Below, piece after piece: positions 1 through 8,802 of a DNA stretch of 64,000 nucleotides; positions within the stretch are counted from its first letter, which is position 1, and each line of letters starts with the position of its first letter. The notes beneath the pieces were generated by a model. The model saw only the letters and a program-made list of their open reading frames with translations, was not told the DNA's origin and searched no databases. This DNA comes from Ornithinibacillus halotolerans. GTDB taxonomy: Bacteria > Bacillota > Bacilli > Bacillales > Amphibacillaceae. Both the position numbers and the translations under genes were made by a program. The stretch covers positions 1 through 64,000 of the forward strand of contig NZ_BMEY01000002.1 of assembly GCF_014637405.1 (NCBI RefSeq), read 5' to 3'.

Positions 1-29
1 TCTCGTTGTCTATTTTTATTTCTTTATTC

Positions 30-67
30 AAAAAAAAGCTCCTCTCGGTTTCATTCCCGAAAGAAGC
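30..67 (-). terminator. Rho-independent terminator after the regulator gene
   Basis: Read on the minus strand, an 11-bp stem (arms 57-67 and 38-48, with two G-U pairs) is followed by eight T residues. It lies downstream of the regulator stop codon and probably ends the acyl-CoA ligase/regulator transcription unit. Confidence 0.8.
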
Positions 68-120
68 ATATACAAAAATTGGTCATTTTTCCATTAAAGT
101 TGCTTAACTTGATGGCTATG

Positions 121-164
121 GGGTCTGTCCCCCTCATCATAATAATTTTGATGGGGACAGACCC
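121..164. repeat. Palindromic GGGTCTGTCCCC hairpin repeat
   Basis: A perfect 12-bp inverted repeat (121-132 and 153-164) encloses a 20-nt loop, and the inner bases ATCA/TGAT can extend the stem. It has no T tract on either strand, so it is not an ordinary terminator. A diverged relative lies at 38568-38630, again between a stop codon and the next gene, which suggests a dispersed intergenic repeat family. Confidence 0.6.
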
Positions 165-172
165 TTTATAAT

Positions 173-1465
173 TTACATATTAATTTGGAATAACTTTCTT
201 GGTCTACCTTTTACATAAGGCTTTTCCTCACCAACGACTTTAATGACATTTCCATTTAATAATTTATTAACCGTTCTTTCCGCACTTCGTTTCGTAACAC
301 GATAATAATTCGCAATGTCATTAGAGGAAAACGGTTCATTGTTTCTTAATTGAACAAAGTCGATAAAGTTATAAGACAATTCATTGTTTAACTTAGCTTT
401 GTGAATAAGTGCTTGATAAAGCTGTGAGGTATCGAAATGTTTCTTTACCCCAAGCGGTCCAATTGTTTCCCCGCGATCATTGACAATATAGCAACTACTA
501 TTTGAATTATGAGTACATGCTTCAAGAGCTAATCTAGCATGATCTTCTCCTTGTTTAGCGGTCAAACCTAATCCAAAGCCAATCTCAACAGGTGTATTTA
601 ACGCACTTTCAATTTCCTTTATAAGTGGAAAGTCTCTGTAATGATTCGTAATATGATCTAACACACCTCTCGTACCGAAAATAACGTACTGTCTTTCGTT
701 ATTTTTAAGTACAGATGCATATGTTTTATGTCCAAACTTTAATAATATTTGATTCAGCTTGAATTGTAGTTCCTTTAGGTGTGCTTCCCCTTTTTCTTCA
801 ATTATCTTCTCTATATTTTTAATGCGTACATAACCAGCAACGATTTGAGCGCTTTTACTCATGTTTAATATAGCTATCGATTTGCACTCAGCAATGGCGT
901 GGTCAATATTTATCTTAGGAATTTCCATTAAATAAGTTGGTATTTCCCCTTCTTGAAGGCGTCTATTGACCTCTGGTAAGGAAGTGAGTACATAATCAAT
1001 CTTTCCTTCATCCCAAAGTTGTTTATGGTAATCTACTATTTGGTTAATATTGATTTCTTCATCGTGCCTATAGCTATATGTATAAATACTATCTCCAGCA
1101 ATATTTAATTCCGTTAGCACTTCCTTCACATACGTTTCATCAAAAATATCAATAGATAGTCGATTTAACTGTTGCCCATATCGATTTTTTAGATGATAAA
1201 AGGAAGTAAGAATCATATATTCATCAAAGGCTACCATCACATGAGGTAATCGTTTCTTTTTGATTTTATTTTTGGCATATAAAAAAGGGAGGTTTTCTAG
1301 AAATAAGTACACTTCACACATAAATGCTTTATCTACAAGTTCCACTGCTTCACTTGCTTTATAGTAGATAAATGGTATTGCTTCAAACTCATTATGATCT
1401 TTCAGGTAGTCTTGAAACCTGTTAACTAGATCATCTCTTCCAAAGACAGCAACCTTAATCTTCAC
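173..1465 (-). CDS. Winged-helix transcriptional regulator with a degenerate nucleotide-cyclase-like middle domain
   Basis: About 430 residues in three parts. The N-terminal part looks like an alpha/beta sensor domain (VAVFGRDDLV onward). A middle domain carries a GFGLGLTAKQGEDHARLALE segment resembling GGDEF or GTP-cyclohydrolase-III folds without clear catalytic residues. The C-terminal 70 residues form a wHTH (SSNDIANYYRVTKRSAERTV) ending in a basic GRPRK tail. I chose the GTG at 1465 because AGGAGGG lies 9 nt upstream; the ATG at 1489 would place that Shine-Dalgarno sequence inside the gene. The gene follows an acyl-CoA ligase on the same strand, and three AATTTTCAT-type elements lie in front of it. 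The ligand is unknown. The fold assignment is from motif resemblance only; the HTH call is firmer. Confidence 0.6.
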   Translation of the reverse strand: MKIKVAVFGRDDLVNRFQDYLKDHNEFEAIPFIYYKASEAVELVDKAFMCEVYLFLENLPFLYAKNKIKKKRLPHVMVAFDEYMILTSFYHLKNRYGQQLNRLSIDIFDETYVKEVLTELNIAGDSIYTYSYRHDEEININQIVDYHKQLWDEGKIDYVLTSLPEVNRRLQEGEIPTYLMEIPKINIDHAIAECKSIAILNMSKSAQIVAGYVRIKNIEKIIEEKGEAHLKELQFKLNQILLKFGHKTYASVLKNNERQYVIFGTRGVLDHITNHYRDFPLIKEIESALNTPVEIGFGLGLTAKQGEDHARLALEACTHNSNSSCYIVNDRGETIGPLGVKKHFDTSQLYQALIHKAKLNNELSYNFIDFVQLRNNEPFSSNDIANYYRVTKRSAERTVNKLLNGNVIKVVGEEKPYVKGRPRKLFQINM

Positions 1466-1508
1466 AATCGACTTCCCTCCTAAATCCATTTTTATTAGGA
1501 AAAATGCT

Positions 1509-1637
1509 ATGTTAATGAAAATTCAGACTTTTTGTTACATATTACTATATAACGACTTATTAAACGACGGTTATTATAATTTATCTTAGTCTAATGAATT
1601 TTCATAATATTGTCAAGTAGGCAATATTATGAAAATT
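1509..1637 (-). promoter_or_regulatory. Cluster of AATTTTCAT operator-like elements, including a 16-bp inverted repeat
   Basis: AATTTTCATAATATTG (1597-1612) is repeated as a perfect inverted copy at 1622-1637 with a 9-nt spacer. A half-matching copy on the other strand lies at 1509-1523 (AATTTTCATTAACAT when reversed). The 15-mer AATTTTCATAATATT differs from the CodY consensus AATTTTCWGAAAATT at two positions. It recurs exactly at 19208-19222 upstream of a peptide transporter. It could serve CodY or autoregulation by the adjacent regulator. No U tract follows the repeat, so it is not a terminator. Confidence 0.6.
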
Positions 1638-1700
1638 GGTTGGAGTCTAGTGTGAAACATGCTTGTAAAGTAATTGAACTATACCCCAACCATTATAAAT

Positions 1701-3320
1701 CTACCCTTGTGTACTATATCTAGCTTTTACTTGTTCGCGAAGTTCTCTTTTTAGGAATTTACCAACAGATGATTTTGGTATTTCTTCAAAGAAGAGAACA
1801 TCATCTGGTAACCAAAACTTTGCAAACTGTGGTTTTAGGAATTCAATAATATCGTCTTTAGTTACTTTATTTTCGAACCCTTCATGGAGGACGACACATG
1901 CAATTGGGCGTTCTTGCCATTTTTCATCCGGAATGGCCACAACACTTGCCTCAAAAACAGCTTCATTCGCCATGATAGCGTTTTCAATTTCGACCGAGGA
2001 AATCCATTCGCCACCACTTTTGATTAGATCTTTAGTACGGTCGACAATCTTAATTGTTCCTTCCGCATCTACTGTAACTACATCACCTGTATGGAACCAT
2101 CCATCGATAAATGCATCCTTTGTTCTTTCATCCTTGTAATATTCACTAGCAATCCAAGGACCTCGTAATAATAGTTCGCCCATATCTTTACCGTTCCATT
2201 CCACTTCGCCTTTTTCATCAACAACTTTCATCTGCAATCCAGGAACAAGTATTCCTTGTCGGGTACGTTCTTCATATTTTTCTTCCGTAGATAATCCTTG
2301 CTGATAGCTTTTTAATCGTGATATAGTTGCAAGTGGAGTAGTTTCTGTTGCTCCATATGCATGGTAGAATGGAATGTTTAGTTTTTCTTCGAAAGCTTTT
2401 ATCAAACCAAGTGGTGCCGCCGACCCACCACATAAAACTGCTCGTAAACTAGAAGTGTCGTAATCTCCTTGCTGCAATTCTTTCAGTAAACCTAACCAAA
2501 TTGTTGGTACTCCAGCAGTAATTGTAACTTTAAAACGTTCAATAAACTCAGCAAGTCGTTTAGGGGTAAATCGTGGACCAGGCATTACTTGTGTTGAACC
2601 GAACCACGTACATGCAAACGGTGTTCCCCATGCATTCACATGGAATTGTGGAACGACAGGCATAGAAACATCAGATTCAGAAATTGCTGCAGTGTCTTTA
2701 AGTCCTAGTGCAAAGCTATGTAACACAATGGCACGATGTGAGTAGACAACCCCTTTAGGTTTTCCAGTTGTTGCTGATGTATAGCACATCCCAGCAGGTT
2801 GATTTTCATCAATATCATTTGCAAATTCATAAGTTGGGTCACCTGTTGAAAGAAGCTCTTCATAAGAATAGAGTGGTTGGATAGTAGATTCAGGAAGTTC
2901 GGTTTTATCAGTCATGACTACGAATGCTTCAACAGTTGTTAAATGTGTGTGTATATGTTCGATAAGAGGTAAGATATCTTCGTCAATAAATAAAATCTTG
3001 TCTTCAGCATGATTAATAATATAAATAATATCTTCTGGGGAGAGGCGGATATTAATAGTATGTAAAATAGCCCCCATTCCTGGTGCGGCAAAATAGATTT
3101 CTAGATGACGGTGATGATTCCAAGCAAGAGTCCCAACGCGGTCCCCATTACGGATACCGAGTTCATCTAAAATACTCATCAGTCGCCTTGTGCGTTGACC
3201 AATTTCAGCATAGTTCAAACGATGCAGCTTATCATGTGTTTGAGAGATTACTTCCTTTTTAGGAAAGAACTTCTCAGCATGTTCCATCATACTGCCAATG
3301 GACAGTGGAACTTGCATCAT
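1701..3320 (-). CDS. AMP-forming fatty acyl-CoA ligase (medium/long chain)
   Basis: 539 residues, normal length for the ANL superfamily. It activates a carboxylic acid through an acyl-adenylate and transfers the acyl group to coenzyme A. The P-loop is TSATTGKPKG at residues 181-190; the Ala in place of the common Gly is seen in the AlkK-like subgroup. The GWFHTGD motif, the DRTKDLIKSGGEWIS hinge and the C-terminal catalytic Lys in SSVGKFLKRELR are all present. There is no signal peptide, so it is cytoplasmic. AGGAGC precedes the ATG. It is divergent from the TAXI transporter and upstream of the regulator, so it may act on the acid imported by that transporter (inference). Chain-length preference cannot be read from the sequence. 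Confidence 0.88.
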   Translation of the reverse strand: MMQVPLSIGSMMEHAEKFFPKKEVISQTHDKLHRLNYAEIGQRTRRLMSILDELGIRNGDRVGTLAWNHHRHLEIYFAAPGMGAILHTINIRLSPEDIIYIINHAEDKILFIDEDILPLIEHIHTHLTTVEAFVVMTDKTELPESTIQPLYSYEELLSTGDPTYEFANDIDENQPAGMCYTSATTGKPKGVVYSHRAIVLHSFALGLKDTAAISESDVSMPVVPQFHVNAWGTPFACTWFGSTQVMPGPRFTPKRLAEFIERFKVTITAGVPTIWLGLLKELQQGDYDTSSLRAVLCGGSAAPLGLIKAFEEKLNIPFYHAYGATETTPLATISRLKSYQQGLSTEEKYEERTRQGILVPGLQMKVVDEKGEVEWNGKDMGELLLRGPWIASEYYKDERTKDAFIDGWFHTGDVVTVDAEGTIKIVDRTKDLIKSGGEWISSVEIENAIMANEAVFEASVVAIPDEKWQERPIACVVLHEGFENKVTKDDIIEFLKPQFAKFWLPDDVLFFEEIPKSSVGKFLKRELREQVKARYSTQG

Positions 3321-3474
3321 ACATATCAGCTCCTTTTCTAAATAGATATTTTATATTGCTTGTTATCATAATATCATATTATTTAGACAATTTGCAATAG
3401 AATTAATATTTAACGTAAAACCTTATTATTATTGCATTTTGGGATAATGTAGCGCTTTCAGTTTTAATAATAGT

Positions 3475-3504
3475 TTGACAATATTAGGTACTTTTCAGTA
3501 GAAT
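3475..3504 (+). promoter_or_regulatory. SigA-type promoter of the TAXI transporter operon
   Basis: TTGACA (3475-3480) and TAGAAT (3499-3504) are separated by 18 nt, about 35 nt before the receptor start codon. Just upstream, TGTAGCGCTTTCA (3448-3460) resembles a catabolite response element but is one base short of the consensus, so catabolite control is only a weak suggestion. Confidence 0.65.
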
Positions 3505-3537
3505 ACAAATTAGGAAATTATAAAAGGGGGAAATAAT

Positions 3538-4482
3538 ATGAAAAAGAAGTATATTCTTTCTATCGCTATTTTACTAGTGTTATCTTTGGCATTAGCAGCG
3601 TGTGGCGGTAGTAAACAATTAACGATGTTGACAGGTGGTACTGGTGGTACTTATTACCCACTTGGTGGACAACTTGCAACAATCATCTCTGACAACACAG
3701 ACATGGAAGTAACTGCATCAGCTTCTAACGCTTCAGCAGACAATGTTGCTGACTTAGCTTCTGGTGATGCTGATATTGCATTTACACAAACAGACGTTAT
3801 GGCAAATGCAGTAGAAGGTGTTAACTCTTTCAAAGATAAACCAGTTGACAACGTACTAGCTTTAGGATCTCTATATCCTGAAACAATTCAAATTGTAACT
3901 TCTGCTAATTCTGGTATTACATCTGTAGAAGACTTAGCAGGTAAAAAGGTATCTGTAGGTGCACCTGGATCTGGTACGTATGTAAATGCTGAGCAAATAT
4001 TAGCATTACACGGCCTATCAATGGATGATATTGAGCCACAGAACTTAAGCTTTGATGAATCTACTGGTGGAATCCAAGATGGTAACATCGATGCAGCATT
4101 TATTACTGCTGGTACACCAACTGGTAGTGTTGAAGGACTAGGAGCTACAAATGATATTGTGATTCTTTCAATCGCTCCAGAAAAAATTGATGAGCTAATT
4201 GCTGAGTATCCTTACTATGCAAAAGATGTAATCCCTGCTGGAACATACAGTAGTATTGATGAGGAAGTTACCACAGTAGCTGTTCTTGCAATGCTTGCTG
4301 TAACAGATAGCTTATCTGATGATGAAGTTTATGAAATGACGAAAGCGATCTACGATAATGCAGGTGACATTACTCACGATAAAGGTAAATTAATCACTTT
4401 AGAATCTGCACTTGATGGTATTGGTATTGATTTACACCCAGGAGCAGAGAAATACTTTAAAGAAAAAGGTTTAATCGACTAA
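3538..4482 (+). CDS. TAXI-family TRAP transporter solute-binding lipoprotein
   Basis: 314 residues. An N-terminal lipoprotein signal has lipobox L-A-A-C with Cys22 as the lipidation site, so the protein is tethered outside the membrane. The TAXI signature region TGGTGGTYYPLGG follows, then the two-lobe binding fold (GKKVSVGAPGSGTYVNAE). TAXI receptors capture a carboxylate-type solute and deliver it to a TRAP permease. The downstream DUF1850 protein and fused permease complete the set. A GGGGG ribosome binding site precedes the ATG. A hairpin after the stop may keep receptor mRNA more abundant than permease mRNA. The substrate is not determinable; glutamate-like or dicarboxylate substrates are known for the family. 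Confidence 0.93.
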   Translation: MKKKYILSIAILLVLSLALAACGGSKQLTMLTGGTGGTYYPLGGQLATIISDNTDMEVTASASNASADNVADLASGDADIAFTQTDVMANAVEGVNSFKDKPVDNVLALGSLYPETIQIVTSANSGITSVEDLAGKKVSVGAPGSGTYVNAEQILALHGLSMDDIEPQNLSFDESTGGIQDGNIDAAFITAGTPTGSVEGLGATNDIVILSIAPEKIDELIAEYPYYAKDVIPAGTYSSIDEEVTTVAVLAMLAVTDSLSDDEVYEMTKAIYDNAGDITHDKGKLITLESALDGIGIDLHPGAEKYFKEKGLID

Positions 4483-4514
4483 TTAGGACAATAATAATGT
4501 AAAGTGGAAAATGG

Positions 4515-4547
4515 CCGGCTTATTGCCTTTAAAGGCTTTTGAGCCGG
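4515..4547 (+). other. Intercistronic stem-loop between receptor and permease genes
   Basis: CCGGCT (4515-4520) pairs with AGCCGG (4542-4547), and an inner palindrome GCCTTTAAAGGC (4525-4536) stacks inside. No T run follows. It probably protects the 3' end of the receptor message or partly attenuates transcription, giving more receptor than membrane subunits (inference). Confidence 0.55.
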
Positions 4548-4574
4548 TCTATCCATTTATTAGGTTGTGATTGA

Positions 4575-5105
4575 TTGAAAAAGATGTTTACTAAACGTAT
4601 GATATTGAGTATTCTCCTACTATTTGTCCTATCAATAATAATATTTTTTCCTTTCCGAACTGCCTTAGTATTTTACAAACAAAATACATCTCAAATAGTG
4701 GCATACCTCCCAATAGAGGAAGGAAATTCATTTCAAATTATATTTACACATTCCATTCACCTAACTGATGTAGTTGAAGAATATGAAGTTTTATCAGATC
4801 ATTCCATTAAGCAGAATGAGATTATTTATGAGCATTATGGAATAGGTATGCCTGCAAATGATGCAGATGGTGGAACTTTAGTATATGAAGACGGAAAGAT
4901 TCATATAAAAGATATGAATAGAGTTTTTCCTTATATTAATTTGCGTAATGCAAAGGAAGTACCTAAATACCGATTGGTCTGGGGAGAAACTTTGGAGCAT
5001 ATCGCGTGGTTTAAGGATTACTTTGAACCAGGTGCTAGATTTACTGTAAAAATTGATAATCTATCACTATGGCAAATATTGAAAGGAGTGAAAATTCATG
5101 AGTGA
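4575..5105 (+). CDS. DUF1850 membrane-anchored protein of the TAXI transporter locus
   Basis: 176 residues. One N-terminal membrane segment (about residues 9-29) is followed by an extracytoplasmic beta-rich region with the motif FTHSIHLTDVVEEYEV, characteristic of DUF1850. Members of this family are typically encoded between TAXI receptors and fused TRAP permeases, as here. The role is unknown, probably an accessory to the transporter. The start is TTG at 4575 with AGGTTGTG upstream; an in-frame ATG at 4584 is an alternative. The 3' end overlaps the permease start by 8 nt, indicating translational coupling. Confidence 0.75.
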   Translation: MKKMFTKRMILSILLLFVLSIIIFFPFRTALVFYKQNTSQIVAYLPIEEGNSFQIIFTHSIHLTDVVEEYEVLSDHSIKQNEIIYEHYGIGMPANDADGGTLVYEDGKIHIKDMNRVFPYINLRNAKEVPKYRLVWGETLEHIAWFKDYFEPGARFTVKIDNLSLWQILKGVKIHE

Positions 5106-7107
5106 TAAGAATAAGCAACTACACGATGAATTAACACCAGAAGAACAAGAGGCCTTAATGCAGAAATATGATCAAGAATCCAATACGCGTAGCCTTAAAG
5201 GTACTGCGGCAATTATTGTTTTTGTCTTATTATTAGCATTCTCTATATTTCAATTGTACACAGGGTATTTTGGGGCGTTTACAGCGTATATACAACGAAC
5301 AATTCACTTAGGATTTGCTCTAGTATTAATCTTCCTACTATTTCCTGCTAAAAAGGGCGGGAATAAGCGTAGAGTAGCTTGGTATGATTACTTGTTAGCT
5401 GGATTGTCCTTGATTGTTTGTTTATATTGGCCGGTCAATTACACCGAAATAGTACAACAAATTGGTTCTATCTCAACAGTGCAAATGATTGTCGGAGGAA
5501 TTGCTATTCTTCTAACATTGGAAGCAACTAGACGTGCTGTTGGTCTACCGATTACGATTATCGCTGGTTTAGCTTTACTTTATTCTTTATTAGGGCCTTA
5601 TATGCCAGGAATGTTAGGGCATAGAGGACTAAGTTTAAATCAATTAGTAAATACGATGTTCTTTACAACGGAGGGTATACTTGGTACGCCATTAAAAGTA
5701 TCTTCTACGTATATATTCTTATTCCTACTATTTGGTGCATTCCTAGTAAAAACCGGGGTAGGAAATTACTTCAATGATTTAGCAATTTCTATTGCTGGTA
5801 GAAGAACTGGTGGACCTGCAAAGGTTGCGATCTTCTCTAGTGCATTAAATGGAACAATCTCTGGTAGTTCTGTTGCTAATACAGTAACAACTGGTGCTTA
5901 TACAATTCCATTGATGAAACGTTTGGGTTATCGTAAAGAATTTGCTGGTGCGGTTGAGGCTGCTGCTTCAACTGGGGGACAAATTATGCCACCAATCATG
6001 GGTGCTGCGGCATTCCTAATGATTGAGTTTGCTGGTGTTCCTTATTGGGAAATTGCAAAGGCAGCACTGATTCCTGCTATCCTATACTTCGCGGGAATTT
6101 GGATTATGACTCACTTAGAAGCAAAGAAAACTGGATTAACTGGTCTTCCTGAAAGTGAAATCCCTCCTATTAAAGAGGTATTAAAGAAAATCCACTTGTT
6201 AATTCCAATCTTTGTCATTATCATTCTATTATTCCTTGGATACAGTATTGAAAGAACGGCATTAATAGGGATTTTATCAGCAATCATTGTAAGCTTGTTC
6301 TTAAAGGAAACTCGCATCACTCCAAGGAAATTTGTTGATGCACTAACTTCAGGTGCTCGTACTGCATTAGGTGTTGCTGCTGCAACCGCTAGTGCCGGTA
6401 TGATAGTTGGAGTAGTAACCAAAACAGGTCTAGGATTAAAGCTTGGTAATGGTATTGTTGATATTGCTGGAGCTCTTGCTTCAAATATTAATGTACAATT
6501 AATGTTAACATTAGCATTTACAATGGTTGCTTCTATCATTTTAGGTATGGGTTCACCAACGACAGCAAACTATATCATTACTTCAACAATTGCTTTACCA
6601 GCAATTTTAGCTTTAAATAGTGAACTTGAATTTGCTATACCTGTACTTGCTGCACATATGTTTGTATTCTACTTTGGTATTGTTGCTGACATTACGCCAC
6701 CTGTTGCCTTAGCCGCATTTGCTGCCTCGGGTATATCTGGTGGAGAACCAATACGAACAGGGTTTAATGCATCGAAGCTTGCAATCGCAGCCTTTATTAT
6801 TCCGTATATGTTCGTGTTAAATCCAGAAATGCTCATGATTGATGCAACTTGGACAGGAGTATTATGGATACTATTTACGGCCTTAACCGGAATGATAGCT
6901 ATTGGTGCAGGGCTGATTGGTTACTGGTACAAAGGATTAAATTGGATAGAACGTATCATTTCAGTTGTAGCTGGGTTGTTACTAATGTATCCAGAAGGGT
7001 ATTCTGATTTGATTGGTTTAGTAATATTTATTGCAATGCTAGTGTATCAATACCTTGTAAGAGGGAAAGGTGACTCTAGTAAACCTCAGCCTCAGGTACA
7101 ATCTTAA
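5098..7107 (+). CDS. TRAP transporter fused permease (DctQM fusion, TAXI type)
   Basis: 669 residues, highly hydrophobic, with about 16 or more predicted membrane helices. The first ~150 residues correspond to the small DctQ-like subunit and the rest to the DctM-like transport domain. Typical segments are FSSALNGTISGSSVANTVTTG, AAASTGGQIMPPIMGAAAF and ILGMGSPTTANYIITST. It would carry out ion-driven import of the solute delivered by the upstream receptor. It overlaps the DUF1850 gene by 8 nt, with GAAAGGAG before the ATG. A strong terminator follows, so the operon is receptor, DUF1850, permease. Confidence 0.93.
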   Translation: MSDKNKQLHDELTPEEQEALMQKYDQESNTRSLKGTAAIIVFVLLLAFSIFQLYTGYFGAFTAYIQRTIHLGFALVLIFLLFPAKKGGNKRRVAWYDYLLAGLSLIVCLYWPVNYTEIVQQIGSISTVQMIVGGIAILLTLEATRRAVGLPITIIAGLALLYSLLGPYMPGMLGHRGLSLNQLVNTMFFTTEGILGTPLKVSSTYIFLFLLFGAFLVKTGVGNYFNDLAISIAGRRTGGPAKVAIFSSALNGTISGSSVANTVTTGAYTIPLMKRLGYRKEFAGAVEAAASTGGQIMPPIMGAAAFLMIEFAGVPYWEIAKAALIPAILYFAGIWIMTHLEAKKTGLTGLPESEIPPIKEVLKKIHLLIPIFVIIILLFLGYSIERTALIGILSAIIVSLFLKETRITPRKFVDALTSGARTALGVAAATASAGMIVGVVTKTGLGLKLGNGIVDIAGALASNINVQLMLTLAFTMVASIILGMGSPTTANYIITSTIALPAILALNSELEFAIPVLAAHMFVFYFGIVADITPPVALAAFAASGISGGEPIRTGFNASKLAIAAFIIPYMFVLNPEMLMIDATWTGVLWILFTALTGMIAIGAGLIGYWYKGLNWIERIISVVAGLLLMYPEGYSDLIGLVIFIAMLVYQYLVRGKGDSSKPQPQVQS

Positions 7108-7123
7108 TAAATTCAATGTATAG

Positions 7124-7156
7124 AAGAAGATTTCTCGTTTGAGGAATCTTCTTTTT
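7124..7156 (+). terminator. Rho-independent terminator of the TAXI operon
   Basis: An 11-bp stem (7126-7136 with 7141-7151, one G-U pair) with a GTTT loop is followed by five T residues, shortly after the permease stop codon. Confidence 0.9.
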
Positions 7157-7226
7157 AATATTGTGGGAATTAAAAATGGATAAATGTTACAATCAGTTCA
7201 GATAATGTTGAAGAAAGGTGTTTGAA

Positions 7227-8579
7227 ATGAAAAAGCAGCATGACTTCACTCAGGGGAATATTTGGAAGCAGTTAATGGTGTTTTCTGGGCCAATAATGTT
7301 AGCGAACCTGTTACAAACTTCATACCAGTTAATTGACAGTTTATGGGTAGGGAACTTACTTGGTGCGGATGCACTAGGGGCAATTGCAGTATCAGGGACG
7401 ATTATCTTTACAGTCCTATCATTTATAATAGGATTGAACAATGCTGCTCTAACGATACTTTCGCAACAAAAAGGTAAAGGTAATATAGAGGGATTAAAGC
7501 GATACCTTAATGCATTTGTTGTTATCCTTTCAACCATGTCGATAAGTTTAGGCTTATTTGGCTTTATATTTTCAGAACGATTACTTCAGATATTAGGTAC
7601 TCCTGTAGAAATACTTGAACTTGCTACATCTTATTTACAAATTAATTTCCTTGGGATGTTATTTTTATTTGGCTACAATTTTATTAGTACGGTTTTAAGG
7701 GCACTGGGAGATAGTAAAACTCCATTACGTTTTGTATTTATAGCAGTTCTTTTAAATTTAGTGATGGATCCATTATTTATTGCTGGTTTTAATATGGGGG
7801 TAGAAGGGGCGGCATATGCAACCATTATCTCACAAGGATTTGCTTTTTCTTATGGACTGTTCCATGTATTAAGGAAAAAACTAGCACCATTCACCTTTCC
7901 TAAGCTCCCTAGTTGGCATGAGGTGAAATTAATCTTGCATTTAGGAATTCCTTCTGGACTGCAAATGTCTGTTATCTCTGCTGGCTCTGCGGCAATTATG
8001 AGTGTAGTTACTTCTTTTGGTTCTCAAGTGGTTGGGGGATTTGGAGCTGCACAGCGATTAGATAGTATTATTATGCTACCTGCCCACGCACTTGGAACAG
8101 CTGTTGGTAGTATGGCTGGACAGAATATAGGTGTTAGGAATTGGGAACGAGTTAATAAAATTGCTAAATATGGTGTTGTGTATAACTTTGCTGTTATGAT
8201 TTCCATCGGAATCCTCGTAGTATTATTTGCTGAACATGCTGTAAGGTTATTCATTCAGGAAGAAAAAGCTGTTCAATTTGGGACTAGATATTTGCAAGTG
8301 ATTGCATTATGTTTTCCATTTTTGGGGATAAACTTTATTCTTAATGGTGTTGTTCGAGCTGCAGGGGCAATGTACCAAGTGTTAGTACTTAATATAATTT
8401 CGTTCTGGGTATTAAGATACCCCCTAACATATCTTTTCTCGAAATTGTTAGGGGATATTGGCATAGCGGTTGGTATGGGTGTTAGCTTTATGATCAGTAG
8501 TATATTTGCTTATCTGTATTTCCGATATGGAAAGTGGCGAAAAAAAGTATTGTTTAAAGAGAAGAAGCAGTCAAAATAA
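7227..8579 (+). CDS. MATE-family multidrug/metabolite exporter
   Basis: About 450 residues with 12 predicted membrane helices in the two-repeat arrangement of MATE proteins (GPIMLANLLQTSYQLIDSLWVG at the start of repeat 1, LGIPSGLQMSVISAGSAAI at the start of repeat 2). It would export cationic or amphipathic compounds using a Na+ or H+ gradient. I place the start at the ATG at 7227 because AAAGGTG lies 6 nt upstream; a GTG at 7218 falls inside that ribosome binding site. It stands alone between the TAXI terminator and the DnaA-box region. The substrate is unknown. Confidence 0.88.
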   Translation: MKKQHDFTQGNIWKQLMVFSGPIMLANLLQTSYQLIDSLWVGNLLGADALGAIAVSGTIIFTVLSFIIGLNNAALTILSQQKGKGNIEGLKRYLNAFVVILSTMSISLGLFGFIFSERLLQILGTPVEILELATSYLQINFLGMLFLFGYNFISTVLRALGDSKTPLRFVFIAVLLNLVMDPLFIAGFNMGVEGAAYATIISQGFAFSYGLFHVLRKKLAPFTFPKLPSWHEVKLILHLGIPSGLQMSVISAGSAAIMSVVTSFGSQVVGGFGAAQRLDSIIMLPAHALGTAVGSMAGQNIGVRNWERVNKIAKYGVVYNFAVMISIGILVVLFAEHAVRLFIQEEKAVQFGTRYLQVIALCFPFLGINFILNGVVRAAGAMYQVLVLNIISFWVLRYPLTYLFSKLLGDIGIAVGMGVSFMISSIFAYLYFRYGKWRKKVLFKEKKQSK

Positions 8580-8596
8580 CAATGTAAATCAGAAAC

Positions 8597-8726
8597 TTAT
8601 ACACAATTTGTGGATAGTCTGAGGATAACCGCAATATTTTGTATTTAAAAATGATAAATAATACAAAATGTTGAGGAATAGTCTGAAAAACTGTGGATAT
8701 CTTATGTGGATAAACCCTTATCCACA
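8597..8726. promoter_or_regulatory. Cluster of DnaA boxes
   Basis: Five near-consensus DnaA boxes lie within 130 bp: TTATACACA (8597-8605), TGTGGATAG (8609-8617), TGTGGATAT (8692-8700), TGTGGATAA (8705-8713) and TTATCCACA (8718-8726). A sixth with one mismatch, TGAGGATAA, is at 8620-8628. The last pair is a perfect inverted repeat with a 4-nt gap. dnaA, dnaN and other origin genes are absent, so this resembles a DnaA-titration or DnaA-regulated promoter site rather than oriC (inference). It lies directly upstream of ridA. Confidence 0.75.
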
Positions 8727-8802
8727 AGCTAGTTCATACCACTGGCTTCTCAAATAAAAAAACGCTATGATTTAACTAGAAATTAGTTTAGGAGGAATGA
8801 AA

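Noticed and set aside
3448-3460. Catabolite response element before the TAXI operon
   Set aside because: TGTAGCGCTTTCA is one base too short for the consensus; mentioned only within the promoter entry.
6111-6539. Minus-strand open frame of 142 codons
   Set aside because: Antisense shadow of the fused TRAP permease; hydrophobic pattern is the mirror of the real gene.
8597-8726. Chromosomal replication origin
   Set aside because: DnaA boxes are present but dnaA, dnaN, rpmH, gyrAB and a clear AT-rich unwinding stretch are not; kept as a DnaA-box cluster only.
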